From CAMLIZ01 sp036231905 (GTDB lineage: Bacteria > Pseudomonadota > Gammaproteobacteria > Burkholderiales > Burkholderiaceae_C), in assembly GCF_036231905.1 (NCBI RefSeq), contig NZ_JAZARE010000008.1:248001-312000 (forward strand): a stretch of 64,000 nucleotides of DNA, in the 5' to 3' direction. The notes beneath the pieces are model-generated. The model was not told the origin of the DNA, searched no databases, and saw nothing but the letters and a program-made list of their open reading frames with translations. The position numbers were made by a program, and so were the translations under genes. Positions 36,454 to 45,446 of this stretch are shown here, in pieces. The number at the start of each line of letters is the position of its first letter. Within the stretch, counting starts at the first letter, position 1.

Positions 36454-37284
36454 CTAGGCGCCCACCAGCAGCCCGAGCAACTCGTGCAGCGCCTGGCGGG
36501 TGGACCGCAGGCCTTCGCTGCTAGGCAGCCAGCGCAACACGGGCCGGTCCTCGGTGGGGGCGAGCCCCATGGGCGCGGGTATCACTCGCACCGGGGTCCC
36601 CGTGCGCTGTGCGGCCTGCTCGAAGGCGCGGATGGCACGCGGCATGTGCCAGCCGTGGGTGACGAGCAGGATCTGTTCGATGCCCGGGCCGCGCAGCAGC
36701 GCCATCGTGTGCGCAGCGTTCTCGCGGGTGTCGCGCGATTCCGGTTCGGTCCACTTCAGCGGCCGCGCGAACTCACGTGCCGCAATGCGCGCCGCGATGT
36801 CGGCTTCGGACGCGCCCGAGGTGGCCGCATGGCCGCTGCCGCCGCTGAACGCGATCGGTACGCCGGTTTCACGGCTCAGCCACACGCCGTAGCGCAGCCG
36901 TTCCATCGACGCAGGGCGCAGGTTGGAGATGCCGTATTCAGGGGCCAGGGGTTCGCGGCCGGCACCCAGCACCACGATTGCGGTCTTCACGCTCGCGCTT
37001 TCTCGCTTGAGTTCGGCGAGGCGGTCCGTGCCCAGCGCCATGGGTGGCTTGAGCGCCGCGCGCACCAGCCAATCCCCCACGCCGCTGCAGGCGCTGAGCC
37101 ACAAGCCGGTGAGCGACAGCACCACCACCAGCCACCCCCAGCCGCGGCGCCACAGGATCATGCGGGCTCCGACCAGCGTGAGCAGCAGCAGCGGCACAGG
37201 GGGCAGCAGGAAGGCCCCGAGCACCGGCTTCCACGATTCCATGCCCAGAAGAACCAAAAGGTCGTTCAACGAAACGCTCCGCAC
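36454..37284 (-). CDS. YdcF/ElyC-like DUF218 envelope protein
   Basis: This 276-residue protein has two N-terminal membrane segments (about 18-42 and 48-66). A periplasmic DUF218 domain follows: AIVVLGAGREPLAPEYG, ERLRYGVWLSRETGVPIAFSGG, SRDTRENAAHTMALL, ILLVTHGWHMPRAIRAFEQ. The layout is that of ElyC/YdcF proteins, linked in other bacteria to envelope polysaccharide synthesis under stress. Specific substrate unknown. It converges with ubiD. Confidence 0.82.
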   Translation of the reverse strand: MRSVSLNDLLVLLGMESWKPVLGAFLLPPVPLLLLTLVGARMILWRRGWGWLVVVLSLTGLWLSACSGVGDWLVRAALKPPMALGTDRLAELKRESASVKTAIVVLGAGREPLAPEYGISNLRPASMERLRYGVWLSRETGVPIAFSGGSGHAATSGASEADIAARIAAREFARPLKWTEPESRDTRENAAHTMALLRGPGIEQILLVTHGWHMPRAIRAFEQAAQRTGTPVRVIPAPMGLAPTEDRPVLRWLPSSEGLRSTRQALHELLGLLVGA

Positions 37285-37381
37285 GCGCTGCCTGCAATGG
37301 GCGGCGATTGTGCCGGAGTGTTACCGCGTGCCGGCCACTGGAGGGCCAGGTGCGACCACTGCTTTGCGGGGGATGCGACTG

Positions 37382-38152
37382 TCAGCGTACGCGCCGGCGC
37401 CGGGCCACGACACCCAGTGCCGCGAGGCCGGCGAGTGCGAGGCCGGCGGTGCCGGGCTCGGGCACCGGGGCGATACGCGCCAGGTCGAACATGTCGATGT
37501 CGTTCTGCCCTGAGGCCAGCACCGACCCGTCGGCCTGCAAGACCTTGAACCAGCGGCCATCGCTGCAGCTGAGCACCAGCGTGCCCGGCGCGCCGGCCGC
37601 GATGCCGGTGCCGCCCATCGGGCAGGCCGAGGCGGCGTTCGGAATGGACTTCACCGCCGCGCCGGTGACGAAGTCACGCGCCACCAGCGTGCTGCCGATG
37701 GACCAGAGGAAGTGGCCGTCGTAGGCCAGGCCTTCGACGCTGTCCTGGCCGAGCGACAGCTGCGCCGTGTAGGTGCCCTGGCGCGCGTCGAACAGGTAGA
37801 GCGTGTCGTCGGACGCCGCGGCGATGTAGTGGTCGACGAAGGCAATGCCCTGCACCCGGTACAGGCCCGGATCGCTCCAGCGGAATTGCTCCTGGCCAGT
37901 GCGGTCGTACGCCACCACCGACGAGTTCATGAAGTAGGCAGCGAAGATCAGGGTGCCGTCGCTGCTGACGCCGTTCGGAAACGCATCGCTGACCGCGAAG
38001 CTGCTCAAGGGGTTCAGGTCTTCGTCGAGGTAATAGATGCTGTTGCTGCCGAAGCTGCTGGCCACGTAGGCCGGCGTCGTCGCCGCGGCGCAGCCCAGGC
38101 TGGTGAACAGCGCAGCGGCGGCGCACGACAGTGTGACGAGTGATGATTTCAT
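37382..38152 (-). CDS. PEP-CTERM-sorted exported protein
   Basis: This 256-residue protein has a signal peptide (residues 1-31, ending GCAAA-TT). A beta-propeller-like region of short repeats follows (SNSIYYLDEDLNPLSSF, GTLIFAAYFMNSSVVAYDR, HYIAAASDDTLYLFDARQG, SVEGLAYDGHFLWSIGS). A textbook PEP-CTERM tail ends it: VPEPGTAGLALAGLAALGVVARRRR. The tail is removed by an exosortase, which must be encoded elsewhere. The propeller resembles NHL/quinoprotein-type repeats. Cargo role unknown. The start at ATG 38152 gives a compact signal peptide. Confidence 0.85.
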   Translation of the reverse strand: MKSSLVTLSCAAAALFTSLGCAAATTPAYVASSFGSNSIYYLDEDLNPLSSFAVSDAFPNGVSSDGTLIFAAYFMNSSVVAYDRTGQEQFRWSDPGLYRVQGIAFVDHYIAAASDDTLYLFDARQGTYTAQLSLGQDSVEGLAYDGHFLWSIGSTLVARDFVTGAAVKSIPNAASACPMGGTGIAAGAPGTLVLSCSDGRWFKVLQADGSVLASGQNDIDMFDLARIAPVPEPGTAGLALAGLAALGVVARRRRVR

Positions 38153-38229
38153 GGTCTCCTCCCAACGGGACACGGCGCGGCTTGTTGCCGCGGCGCGATG
38201 CTACGGAAGGTCACTCGTCTTCAACGCAG

Positions 38230-38255
38230 CCGGCCCCCGTGTTTGCAGGGGCCGG
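38230..38255 (-). terminator. Strong GC hairpin downstream of the glutaryl-CoA dehydrogenase gene
   Basis: CCGGCCCC (38230-38237) pairs perfectly with GGGGCCGG (38248-38255) over a 10-base loop. It lies 44 bases beyond the dehydrogenase stop and upstream of the PEP-CTERM gene. There is no T-tract on either strand. Confidence 0.45.
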
Positions 38256-38298
38256 ATCTGAAAGAAACGTCTCCGAACGTGTCGTGGTCGGAGGAGGG

Positions 38299-39498
38299 TC
38301 AGAAGAAGGCCTGCAGGCCGGTCTGTGCACGCCCGAGGATCAGCGCATGGATGTCGTGCGTGCCCTCGTAGGTGTTCACGGTTTCCAGGTTGATCATGTG
38401 GCGGATGACGTGGTATTCGTCATGGATGCCGTTGCCGCCGTGCATGTCGCGCGCCACGCGGGCGATGTCCAGTGCCTTGCCGCAGCTGTTGCGCTTGATC
38501 AGGCTCACCATCTCCGGCGCCCACTTGCCTTCGTCCATCAGCCGGCCCACGCGCAGGCAGGCCTGCAAGCCGACCGTGATCTCGGTCTGCATGTCGGCCA
38601 GCTTCTTCTGCACCAGCTGGTTCTGCGCCAGCGGGCGGCCGAACTGCTGGCGGTCCAGGGTGTACTGCCGCGCGGCATGCCAGCAGAACTCGGCTGCGCC
38701 GAGTGCGCCCCAGGCGATGCCGTAGCGCGCCTTGTTGAGGCAGCCGAACGGGCCCTTCAGGCCGCTCACGTTGGGCAGCAGGTTCTCCGCCGGCACGAAC
38801 ACGTTGTCCATCACGATCTCACCCGTGATGCTGGCGCGCAGGCTCATCTTGCCTTCGATCTTGGGCGCGGACAGGCCCTGCATGCCCTTGTCGAGGATGA
38901 AGCCGCGGATCGCTTCCTGCCCGCCCACCTGGCCGTTGCCGTCCTCGAGCTTGGCCCAGACGACGAACACGTCGGCGATCGGCGAGTTGGTGATCCACAT
39001 CTTGCTGCCGCGCAGCAGGAAGCCGCCGTCCACCGGCTGGGCGCGGCTCAGCATGCTGGCCGGGTCGCTGCCGTGGTTGGGCTCGGTGAGGCCGAAGCAG
39101 CCCACCCATTCGCCGGTGGCCAGCCTGGGCAGGTACTTCTGGCGCTGCGCTTCGCTGCCGTAGGCATGGATGGGGTGCATCACCAGCGAGCTCTGCACGC
39201 TCATCGCGCTGCGGTAGCCGGAATCCACCCGTTCCACCTCGCGCGCCACCAGGCCGTAACACACGTGGTTCAGGCCCGCGCAGCCATAACCTTCGATGGT
39301 GGAGCCCAGCAGGCCGAGCGCACCCATCTCGTTCATGATCTCGCGGTCGAACTTCTCGTGGCGCGCGGCCATCAGCACACGCGGCTGCAGCTTGTCCTGG
39401 CAGTAGGCCTGCGCCGCATCGCGCACCGCGCGTTCCTCGTCGCTCAGTTGTTCGTCGAACAGCAGCGCGTCGTCCCACTTGAAGCTGGCTTTGCTCAT
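38299..39498 (-). CDS. gcdH: Acyl-CoA dehydrogenase, glutaryl-CoA dehydrogenase type
   Basis: This 399-residue flavoprotein has the glutaryl-CoA dehydrogenase pattern: FKWDDALLFDEQLSDEERAVRDAAQAYCQDKL at the N-terminus, YGCAGLNHVCYGLVAREVERVDSGYRSAMSVQSSLVM, FGLTEPNHGSDPASM (FAD/CoA), KMWITNSPIADVFVVWAK. The catalytic Glu lies in NTYEGTHDIHALILGRAQTG. It would oxidatively decarboxylate glutaryl-CoA to crotonyl-CoA in lysine, tryptophan or benzoate breakdown. It is transcribed alone, diverging from msrA. Confidence 0.93.
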   Translation of the reverse strand: MSKASFKWDDALLFDEQLSDEERAVRDAAQAYCQDKLQPRVLMAARHEKFDREIMNEMGALGLLGSTIEGYGCAGLNHVCYGLVAREVERVDSGYRSAMSVQSSLVMHPIHAYGSEAQRQKYLPRLATGEWVGCFGLTEPNHGSDPASMLSRAQPVDGGFLLRGSKMWITNSPIADVFVVWAKLEDGNGQVGGQEAIRGFILDKGMQGLSAPKIEGKMSLRASITGEIVMDNVFVPAENLLPNVSGLKGPFGCLNKARYGIAWGALGAAEFCWHAARQYTLDRQQFGRPLAQNQLVQKKLADMQTEITVGLQACLRVGRLMDEGKWAPEMVSLIKRNSCGKALDIARVARDMHGGNGIHDEYHVIRHMINLETVNTYEGTHDIHALILGRAQTGLQAFF

Positions 39499-39624
39499 GG
39501 TGTCTCCTTGGTCTCAGCCTGGAATGATAGGCGGTGGGTTGCCGGGCCCTCGTCATGCCGGTGACAGCGCGCGCTGAAAGGTTTTGCGCCGGTCTTCGAC
39601 AATGCAACTCACCCACAAAAAAGG

Positions 39625-40167
39625 ATGCGCATGAGCACGAACCTCGAACAGGCCACGCTGGCCGGCGGCTGCTTCTGGTGCCTGGAGGCGGTGTACGGGC
39701 AGGTCGATGGCGTGGAGGCGGTGGAATCCGGCTACAGCAACGGGCCGGTGGCCAACCCCAGCTACGAGCAGGTGTGCAGCGGCAGCACCGGCCATGCCGA
39801 GGTGGTGAAGGTCAGCTTCGACCCGCAGCGCATCTCGTACCGCGAGATCCTGGAGATCTTCTTCACCATCCACGATCCGACCAGCCTGAACCGGCAGGGC
39901 AATGACGTGGGCACACAGTACCGCTCGGGCATCTACGTGCACACGCCTGAGCAGGAGCGCGTGGCGCGAGAGGTGATCGCCGAGGCGAACCAGACGCACG
40001 GCGGCCGCGTGGTCACCGAGCTCAAGCCGGTGGACAACTACTGGCGTGCGGAGGACTACCACCAGCACTACTACGCCAACCACCCGGACCAGGGTTACTG
40101 CGCCTTCGTCGTCGGCCCGAAAGTGGAGAAGTTCCGCAAGACCTTTGCGGCACGCCTCAAGCGCTGA
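39625..40167 (+). CDS. msrA: Peptide-methionine (S)-S-oxide reductase MsrA
   Basis: This 180-residue enzyme repairs methionine-S-sulfoxide. The active-site GGCFWCLEAVYGQVDGVEAVESGYSNG carries the catalytic Cys16. STGHAEVVKV and NDVGTQYRSGIY follow. There are two possible ATG starts six bases apart (39625, 39631), and either gives a normal short MsrA without signal peptide. It converges with pdxH. Confidence 0.95.
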   Translation: MRMSTNLEQATLAGGCFWCLEAVYGQVDGVEAVESGYSNGPVANPSYEQVCSGSTGHAEVVKVSFDPQRISYREILEIFFTIHDPTSLNRQGNDVGTQYRSGIYVHTPEQERVAREVIAEANQTHGGRVVTELKPVDNYWRAEDYHQHYYANHPDQGYCAFVVGPKVEKFRKTFAARLKR

Positions 40168-40191
40168 AGCCCGGCGAGTGCATGGCGCGGC

Positions 40192-40833
40192 TCAAGGCGC
40201 CAGCCGCTCGCGCAGCCACTGGCCGGCCTCGAGCCGGTAGCGCAGCCGGTCGTGCAGGCGCGACTTGCGGCCCTGCCAGAACTCCCAGCGATCCGGCTGC
40301 AGGCGGTAGCCGCCCCAGTGCGGCGGACGCGGCGGCTTGAGCGCGAACTGAGCGCCATAACGCGCCGCGTTGGCCACCAGCACCGCGCGGGATGGAATGA
40401 CCTGGCTTTGCGGCGACGCCCATGCGCCGATGCGGGAGTCGAGCGGGCGCGACGCGAAGTAGGCATCCGACTCCTCCGCGCTCACCTTCTCCACCCGGCC
40501 CTCGATGCGCACCACACGCTCCAGCTCCACCCAGTGGAACTGCAAGGCGGCAAACGGATGGGCGGCCAGCTCGCGGCCCTTGCGGCTGTCGTAGTTGGTG
40601 TACCAGACGATGCCACGCGCATCGAAGCCCTTGATCAGCACCACGCGAGTGGACGGCCGCTGGTCCGGGCCCACGGTGGCCAGGGTCATCGCGTTGGGCT
40701 CGGGCAGTTGCGCTGTCAGTGCCTGCTGCAGCCAGAGTTCGAACAGCTTCAGCGGGTCTGCTGCCGAAGCCTCTTCGTTCAGTTCGGCGCGCTCATAACT
40801 CTTGCGCAATGCGGCGAGTTGCTCGTTGTCCAT
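40192..40833 (-). CDS. pdxH: Pyridoxamine 5'-phosphate oxidase
   Basis: This 213-residue FMN enzyme makes pyridoxal 5'-phosphate. Family features are EPNAMTLATVGPDQRPSTRVVLIKGFDARGIVWYTNYDSRKG, the FHWVELERVVRIEGRVEKVSAEESDAYFASRPLDSRIGAWAS block and the C-terminal RLQPDRWEFWQGRKSRLHDRLRYR. Length is standard. Confidence 0.95.
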   Translation of the reverse strand: MDNEQLAALRKSYERAELNEEASAADPLKLFELWLQQALTAQLPEPNAMTLATVGPDQRPSTRVVLIKGFDARGIVWYTNYDSRKGRELAAHPFAALQFHWVELERVVRIEGRVEKVSAEESDAYFASRPLDSRIGAWASPQSQVIPSRAVLVANAARYGAQFALKPPRPPHWGGYRLQPDRWEFWQGRKSRLHDRLRYRLEAGQWLRERLAP

Positions 40834-40921
40834 GGCTGGCGAGTATCCGTCAGCAAGAAATCTCGTTCAGTACTAGCATGCGCCGCTCACACCAATAAAC
40901 ACCCTGCTCCCGGAGGTTGCA

Positions 40922-41380
<459 letters not shown>

Positions 41381-41393
41381 GGAGCGCACGGTC

Positions 41394-43607
41394 ATGAACT
41401 ATTCCCAATTGATGGCCCGTGTGGCCAAGACCCAGCGCGCCACCGACGCCGGCCTGGACCGGCGCCTTTTCCTCAAGCTGGGTGCCAGTGTCGGCGTGGG
41501 CGGCGGCTTTGCACTCGGTGTGCTGCCGGCCACGGCGCAAACACCGGCTGCGGCCCTCAAGCCGGGCCAGATGCCGCCGGCGTTCCTGAAGGTGGCGCCC
41601 ACGGGCGAGGTCACCGTGCTGGTGAACCGGCTGGACTTCGGCCAGGGCATCGCCACCGCACTGCCGATGCTGGTGGCCGAGGAACTGGACGCCGACTGGG
41701 CCAAGGTGCGCAGCGAGCTGGCACCGGCGGGTGAGGCCTACAAGGACGCCGGTTTCGGCATCCAGATGACCGGTGGTTCCAACTCCATCCACAACTCCTG
41801 GCAGCAGTACCGCGAACTCGGTGCGCGGGCGCGTGCGATGTTCGTCGCAGCGGCCGCCGAACGCTGGAAGGTGGCGCCCGAGCAGGTGCAGGTGTCGCAG
41901 GGCGTGGTGTCTGCAGGCGGGCACAAGGCCACGCTCGGTGAGCTGGCCGACAGCGCCATGAAGCAGCCGGTGCCGGCGCAGGTGCGCCTGAAGGACCCGG
42001 CGCGCTACCAGCTCATCGGCAAGCCGGTGCGGCAGATCAGTGGCAGTGCCAAGTCCACCGGCCGGCAGGCATTCGGGATGGATGTGCAGCGCCCCGGCAT
42101 GAAGACGGTGGTGATTGCCCGCCCGCCGGTGTTCGGTGCCAAGGTGGCCTCTGTCGACGCGACGCCTGCCAAGGCGGTGAAGGGCGTGGCGGCTGTGCTG
42201 CAGGTGCCCCTGGACCGTGGCGCCAGCGGCGTGGCGGTGGTGGCCGACGGCTACTGGGCCGCCAAGATGGGCCGCGACGCATTGCAGGTCCAGTGGAACA
42301 CCGACGGCGTGGACAAGGTCGACAGCGACAAGCAGCTGGCCCTGTACCGCGAGCTGGCCGCCAGGCCGGGCATCAAGGTGCGCGATGCCGACGCCTCCAA
42401 GTTCGCCGATGCGCCGCACAAGCTGAGCGCGGAGTACGTGTTTCCGTACCTCGCCCATGCGCCGATGGAGCCGCTGAACTGCACCATCGAGCTGAAGGAC
42501 GGCGCGGCGGAGGTGTGGGTCGGCAGCCAGTTCCAGACCATCGACCAGATGACGGTGGCCGGCGTGCTGGGCCTCAAGCCCGAGCAGGTGACCTTGCACA
42601 CCATGATGGCCGGCGGCGGCTTCGGCCGGCGCGCCGTGCCCAGCTCCGACTACCTGATGGAAGCGGCGCAGATCGCCAAGGCCTGGCGCGCCAGCGGGCA
42701 GACCGCGCCGCTGAAGATCGTGTGGAGCCGGGAGGACGACATCCGCGGCGGCTACTACCGCCCGATGCACCTGCACCGCGCCGAGATCGGCTTCGATGCG
42801 CAGGGCAATGTGCTGGCGTGGCAGCACCGCATCGTGGGCCAGTCCATCCTGATGGGCACGCCCTTCGAGCAGTACCTGGTGAAGAACGGCGTCGACGGTG
42901 TCATGGTCGAAGGTGTGGCCGACACACCCTACCAGGTGCCGCTGGCGTTGGAGATTCATCATCCGAAGATGAATGTGCCGGTGCTGTGGTGGCGCTCGGT
43001 GGGCCACACCCACACGGCCTACGTGATGGAGACGCTGGTCGATGAGATCGCGCGCACCACGAAGCAGGATCCGGTGGCCTACCGGCGCCGGCTGCTGGGC
43101 GACAAACACCCGCGCCACCTGGCGGCGCTGGACCTGGCGGTGCAGAAGTCCGGCTACGGCACCAAGGCCTTGCCTGCAGGGCATGCGTGGGGTGTGGCGG
43201 TGCACGAGTCCTTCGGGTCGGTGGTGAGCTATGTGGTGGAGGCCTCGCTGCAGAACGGGCAGCCGGTGCTGCACAAGGTGACGGCGGGCGTGCACTGCAA
43301 TCGTGCGATCAACCCGCTGAACATCGAGGCCCAGGTGCAGGGCGCGGCCCTCATGGGGCTGGGCACCACCTTGCCCGGTGCGGCCATCACCTTGAAGGAC
43401 GGCGTGGTGCAGCAGAGCAACTTCGGCGACTACACCGTGGCCCGCATGCCGCAGATGCCGCAGATCGAGGTGCACATCGTGCCGAGCAACGACGATCCCT
43501 TCGGCATGGGTGAGCCCGGCCTGCCGCCGCTGGCGCCCGCCTTTGCCAACGCGCTGGCCCGCCTGACCGGCAGGACGCCGCGCCAGCTGCCCTTCCAGAT
43601 GGCGTGA
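41394..43607 (+). CDS. iorB: Molybdopterin-binding subunit of an IorB-type aldehyde/isoquinoline oxidoreductase, Tat-exported
   Basis: This 737-residue large subunit has an N-terminal twin-arginine signal (DRRLFLKLGASVGVGGGFALGVLPATAQ, residues 22-50), so the folded complex is exported with its small partner. IorB-like halves follow: LVNRLDFGQGIATALPMLVAEELDADW, AHAPMEPLNCTIE, MAGGGFGRRAVPSSDYLMEAAQIAK. The active-site glutamate lies in GMGEPGLPPLAPAFANAL. The ATG at 41394 is fixed by the Tat motif. The substrate is an N-heterocycle or aldehyde. The exact one is not readable. Confidence 0.92.
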   Translation: MNYSQLMARVAKTQRATDAGLDRRLFLKLGASVGVGGGFALGVLPATAQTPAAALKPGQMPPAFLKVAPTGEVTVLVNRLDFGQGIATALPMLVAEELDADWAKVRSELAPAGEAYKDAGFGIQMTGGSNSIHNSWQQYRELGARARAMFVAAAAERWKVAPEQVQVSQGVVSAGGHKATLGELADSAMKQPVPAQVRLKDPARYQLIGKPVRQISGSAKSTGRQAFGMDVQRPGMKTVVIARPPVFGAKVASVDATPAKAVKGVAAVLQVPLDRGASGVAVVADGYWAAKMGRDALQVQWNTDGVDKVDSDKQLALYRELAARPGIKVRDADASKFADAPHKLSAEYVFPYLAHAPMEPLNCTIELKDGAAEVWVGSQFQTIDQMTVAGVLGLKPEQVTLHTMMAGGGFGRRAVPSSDYLMEAAQIAKAWRASGQTAPLKIVWSREDDIRGGYYRPMHLHRAEIGFDAQGNVLAWQHRIVGQSILMGTPFEQYLVKNGVDGVMVEGVADTPYQVPLALEIHHPKMNVPVLWWRSVGHTHTAYVMETLVDEIARTTKQDPVAYRRRLLGDKHPRHLAALDLAVQKSGYGTKALPAGHAWGVAVHESFGSVVSYVVEASLQNGQPVLHKVTAGVHCNRAINPLNIEAQVQGAALMGLGTTLPGAAITLKDGVVQQSNFGDYTVARMPQMPQIEVHIVPSNDDPFGMGEPGLPPLAPAFANALARLTGRTPRQLPFQMA

Positions 43608-43616
43608 TACCTGGCT

Positions 43617-43644
43617 CCGCACACGCCAAAGCGGTGCGGTTTTT
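43617..43644 (+). terminator. Intrinsic terminator 1 after iorB
   Basis: CCGCAC (43617-43622) and GTGCGG (43634-43639) form a hairpin followed immediately by a run of five T. It lies ten bases after the iorB stop. Confidence 0.6.
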
Positions 43645-43651
43645 CACGCAG

Positions 43652-43686
43652 GAGGCCGTGGCACGGCAAGTGCCGCGGCCTCTTTT
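43652..43686 (+). terminator. Intrinsic terminator 2 after iorB
   Basis: GAGGCCGTGGCAC (43652-43664) pairs with GTGCCGCGGCCTC (43670-43682) with a single T-G wobble around a GGCAA loop and is followed by TTTT. With the hairpin just upstream it forms a tandem terminator. Confidence 0.75.
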
Positions 43687-43827
43687 CATTGGTGGCCCGC
43701 CAAGCCCAGGGGAATGCCTTAGGTACTGATCCCACTGGTCCATGCCGGCGCACCCGCCGATGCTTGATGCAAGGGTGCGGCGAGGACGCCGCACGCCAGG
43801 GAGCAGAAGAAACGAAGAAAGCAGGTC

Positions 43828-44454
43828 ATGACCTCGCGACCAACCATCATCGTGCTGGCCGCCGGCAAAGGGAGCCGTTTCCGGGGCGACAGCCACAAGC
43901 TCGAACAGGACATCGGCAGCGGCAGCGTGCTCGCCAGCACCTTGAAAAATGTGCTCGCCAGCCGGCTGCCCTTTCTGGTGGTGACCACTGCGCCGCTGGA
44001 AGCCGCCACCCGCCGCCACGTGGCCGCACGCGATGTGGTGGTGGTGCCCGAGGCCAATGGCAGCGCCATGCTCGGCATGGGATATTCCATCTCCGCCGGT
44101 GTGTGCGCGCGCTCGGATGCCTCGGGCTGGCTCATCCTGCCGGCCGACATGCCGCTGGTGCAGGGCGCCACGCTGGTGGCGGTGGCGCAGGCGCTGGACC
44201 ATCATCCGGTGGCCTATGCCCAGCATCGCGGGCGGCGCGGCCATCCGGTCGCTTTTGCCGCAGAGCTGTATTCCGAGCTCGCCACCCTGAGCGGGGACGA
44301 AGGTGCGCGGCGCCTGACCGCGCGCTACCCGGCCTACGGCGTGGAGGTGGACGATCCGGGCGTGCTGGTGGATGTGGACACGCTGGAGGACCTGAGCGCC
44401 GTGCGTGCGCGGCAGGCGCAGCAGCCGCCGGACGCGGCGCGCCCGCTGCAGTGA
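43828..44454 (+). CDS. mocA: MobA/MocA-like nucleotidyltransferase for molybdenum cofactor
   Basis: This 208-residue NTP-transferase has the nucleotide-binding loop IIVLAAGKGSRFRG and the metal-site LILPADMPLVQG. The RRGHPVAFAAELYSELATLSGDEGARRL block and DVDTLEDL near the end place it in the MocA/MobA-like family. This family attaches CMP to molybdopterin for xanthine-oxidase-type enzymes. It follows the iorAB pair but is separated by two terminators, so it has its own promoter. An xdhC-type insertase is not present in the window. Confidence 0.85.
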   Translation: MTSRPTIIVLAAGKGSRFRGDSHKLEQDIGSGSVLASTLKNVLASRLPFLVVTTAPLEAATRRHVAARDVVVVPEANGSAMLGMGYSISAGVCARSDASGWLILPADMPLVQGATLVAVAQALDHHPVAYAQHRGRRGHPVAFAAELYSELATLSGDEGARRLTARYPAYGVEVDDPGVLVDVDTLEDLSAVRARQAQQPPDAARPLQ

Positions 44455-44455
44455 A

Positions 44456-44480
44456 CCAAGGCGCCGCCTGAGCGCCTTGG
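44456..44480. terminator. Hairpin between convergent mocA and chaC genes
   Basis: CCAAGGCGC (44456-44464) pairs perfectly with GCGCCTTGG (44472-44480) around a 7-base loop, immediately after the mocA stop and six bases from the chaC stop. A bidirectional terminator is likely although no T-tract is present. Confidence 0.5.
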
Positions 44481-44486
44481 CGGCGT

Positions 44487-45101
44487 TCAGATCAGCTGGT
44501 GCTCGCGCGCCAGCCGCACCAGGCGCTCGATCTCACGGTCGCGCACACCGCGTTCGCGCAGGCAGTTGGCGGTTTCCACCAGGTACTGCAGGGTGGTGCC
44601 GAAGCGGCCGCTGGCGGCGCGCAGGATCTGCACCATGTCCTCGTCGGACAGCCGCGGCACATAGCTCGGGCTGCGCCGGCTCAGGGTGAACGCCAGCGCA
44701 GAGACGCTGCCGCGCGGTGTGCGGCAGGGCAGCCATTTCGGGTCGTAAACACCGTTGGGCATCTCACGCGCCCACAGGCGCTGCAATTCGTCGGCCGCCC
44801 GCTCGCGTGGGATGCGGTACACCACGCCGCGGCAGGAGCCCCCGGGCACGAGCGCGAACACCAGGCCAGGGCGCTCCGGCGTGCCGCGGTTCACGCGCGA
44901 GCGCATCCGCAACGCCCGGTGCCAGCCGTGCACCGAGGCGCTCAGGTGCTCCACCGCCTCGAACTCCGGCCGCCAGATCAGCGAGGCATAGCCAAACACC
45001 CACAGGTCGCTGCTGCCGCCCCATTCCGCCAGGGTGCGCAGCAGCAAGGCGGCGGGGTCGCGCAGGGCTGGGGGGCTCAAAGAGGGGGCGCTGTCGTTCA
45101 T
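44487..45101 (-). CDS. chaC: ChaC-family gamma-glutamylcyclotransferase
   Basis: This 204-residue ChaC-like enzyme splits glutathione to Cys-Gly and 5-oxoproline in the cytosol. The substrate loop is DLWVFGYASLIWRPEF, then GWHRALRMRSRVNRGTPERPGLVFALVPGGSCRGVVYRI. The segment RAADELQRLWAREMPNGVYDPKWL, with the catalytic Glu in the usual place, follows. The ATG at 45101 leaves a short polar N-terminus. The 5-oxoproline it would produce is the substrate of the oxoprolinase far upstream at 5.6-9.3 kb. Confidence 0.9.
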   Translation of the reverse strand: MNDSAPSLSPPALRDPAALLLRTLAEWGGSSDLWVFGYASLIWRPEFEAVEHLSASVHGWHRALRMRSRVNRGTPERPGLVFALVPGGSCRGVVYRIPRERAADELQRLWAREMPNGVYDPKWLPCRTPRGSVSALAFTLSRRSPSYVPRLSDEDMVQILRAASGRFGTTLQYLVETANCLRERGVRDREIERLVRLAREHQLI

Positions 45102-45230
45102 GGCTGGGAAGGGTGCCGCAAGGCCGGCGGCGTGTCGTGCATTTTGCGCATCAAACCGATGCGCGAATCCTTTTGGGGTTGGGCCGCCTCTTGGAAGGGG
45201 AGGCAGGTGCCTCGGCAACAGGAGTGAACC

Positions 45231-45434
45231 ATGTTCTATGTGAAAAACGTACCCGGCTGGGAACGCGCGCTGCGCCTGATCGTGGGCGCGGCCACGGTGG
45301 CGGCGTCGCTGTCGCTGCTGGGCGGCGGCTGGCAAGGCTGGCTGGTAGGCGCCTCCGGAGCTGGGCTGGTGCTGTCCGGGCTGTGCGGCTTCTGTCCCGC
45401 CTGCGCCATGGTCGGCCGGCGCCTGAAGCCCTGA
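45231..45434 (+). CDS. Small DUF2892 inner-membrane protein
   Basis: This 67-residue protein has two closely spaced hydrophobic segments (RLIVGAATVAASLSLLGG and GWLVGASGAGLVLSGLCGF) and a C-terminal CGFCPACAMVGRRL with a CxxCxxC-like arrangement (Cys-Gly-Phe-Cys-Pro-Ala-Cys). This matches DUF2892/YgaP-type membrane domains, often found with rhodanese or stress genes. AGGAG lies upstream. It is 12 bases before an ECF sigma gene, so both are probably one operon, and it may act as a membrane-side regulator. Confidence 0.8.
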   Translation: MFYVKNVPGWERALRLIVGAATVAASLSLLGGGWQGWLVGASGAGLVLSGLCGFCPACAMVGRRLKP

Positions 45435-45446
45435 TACTGCGGCGCC

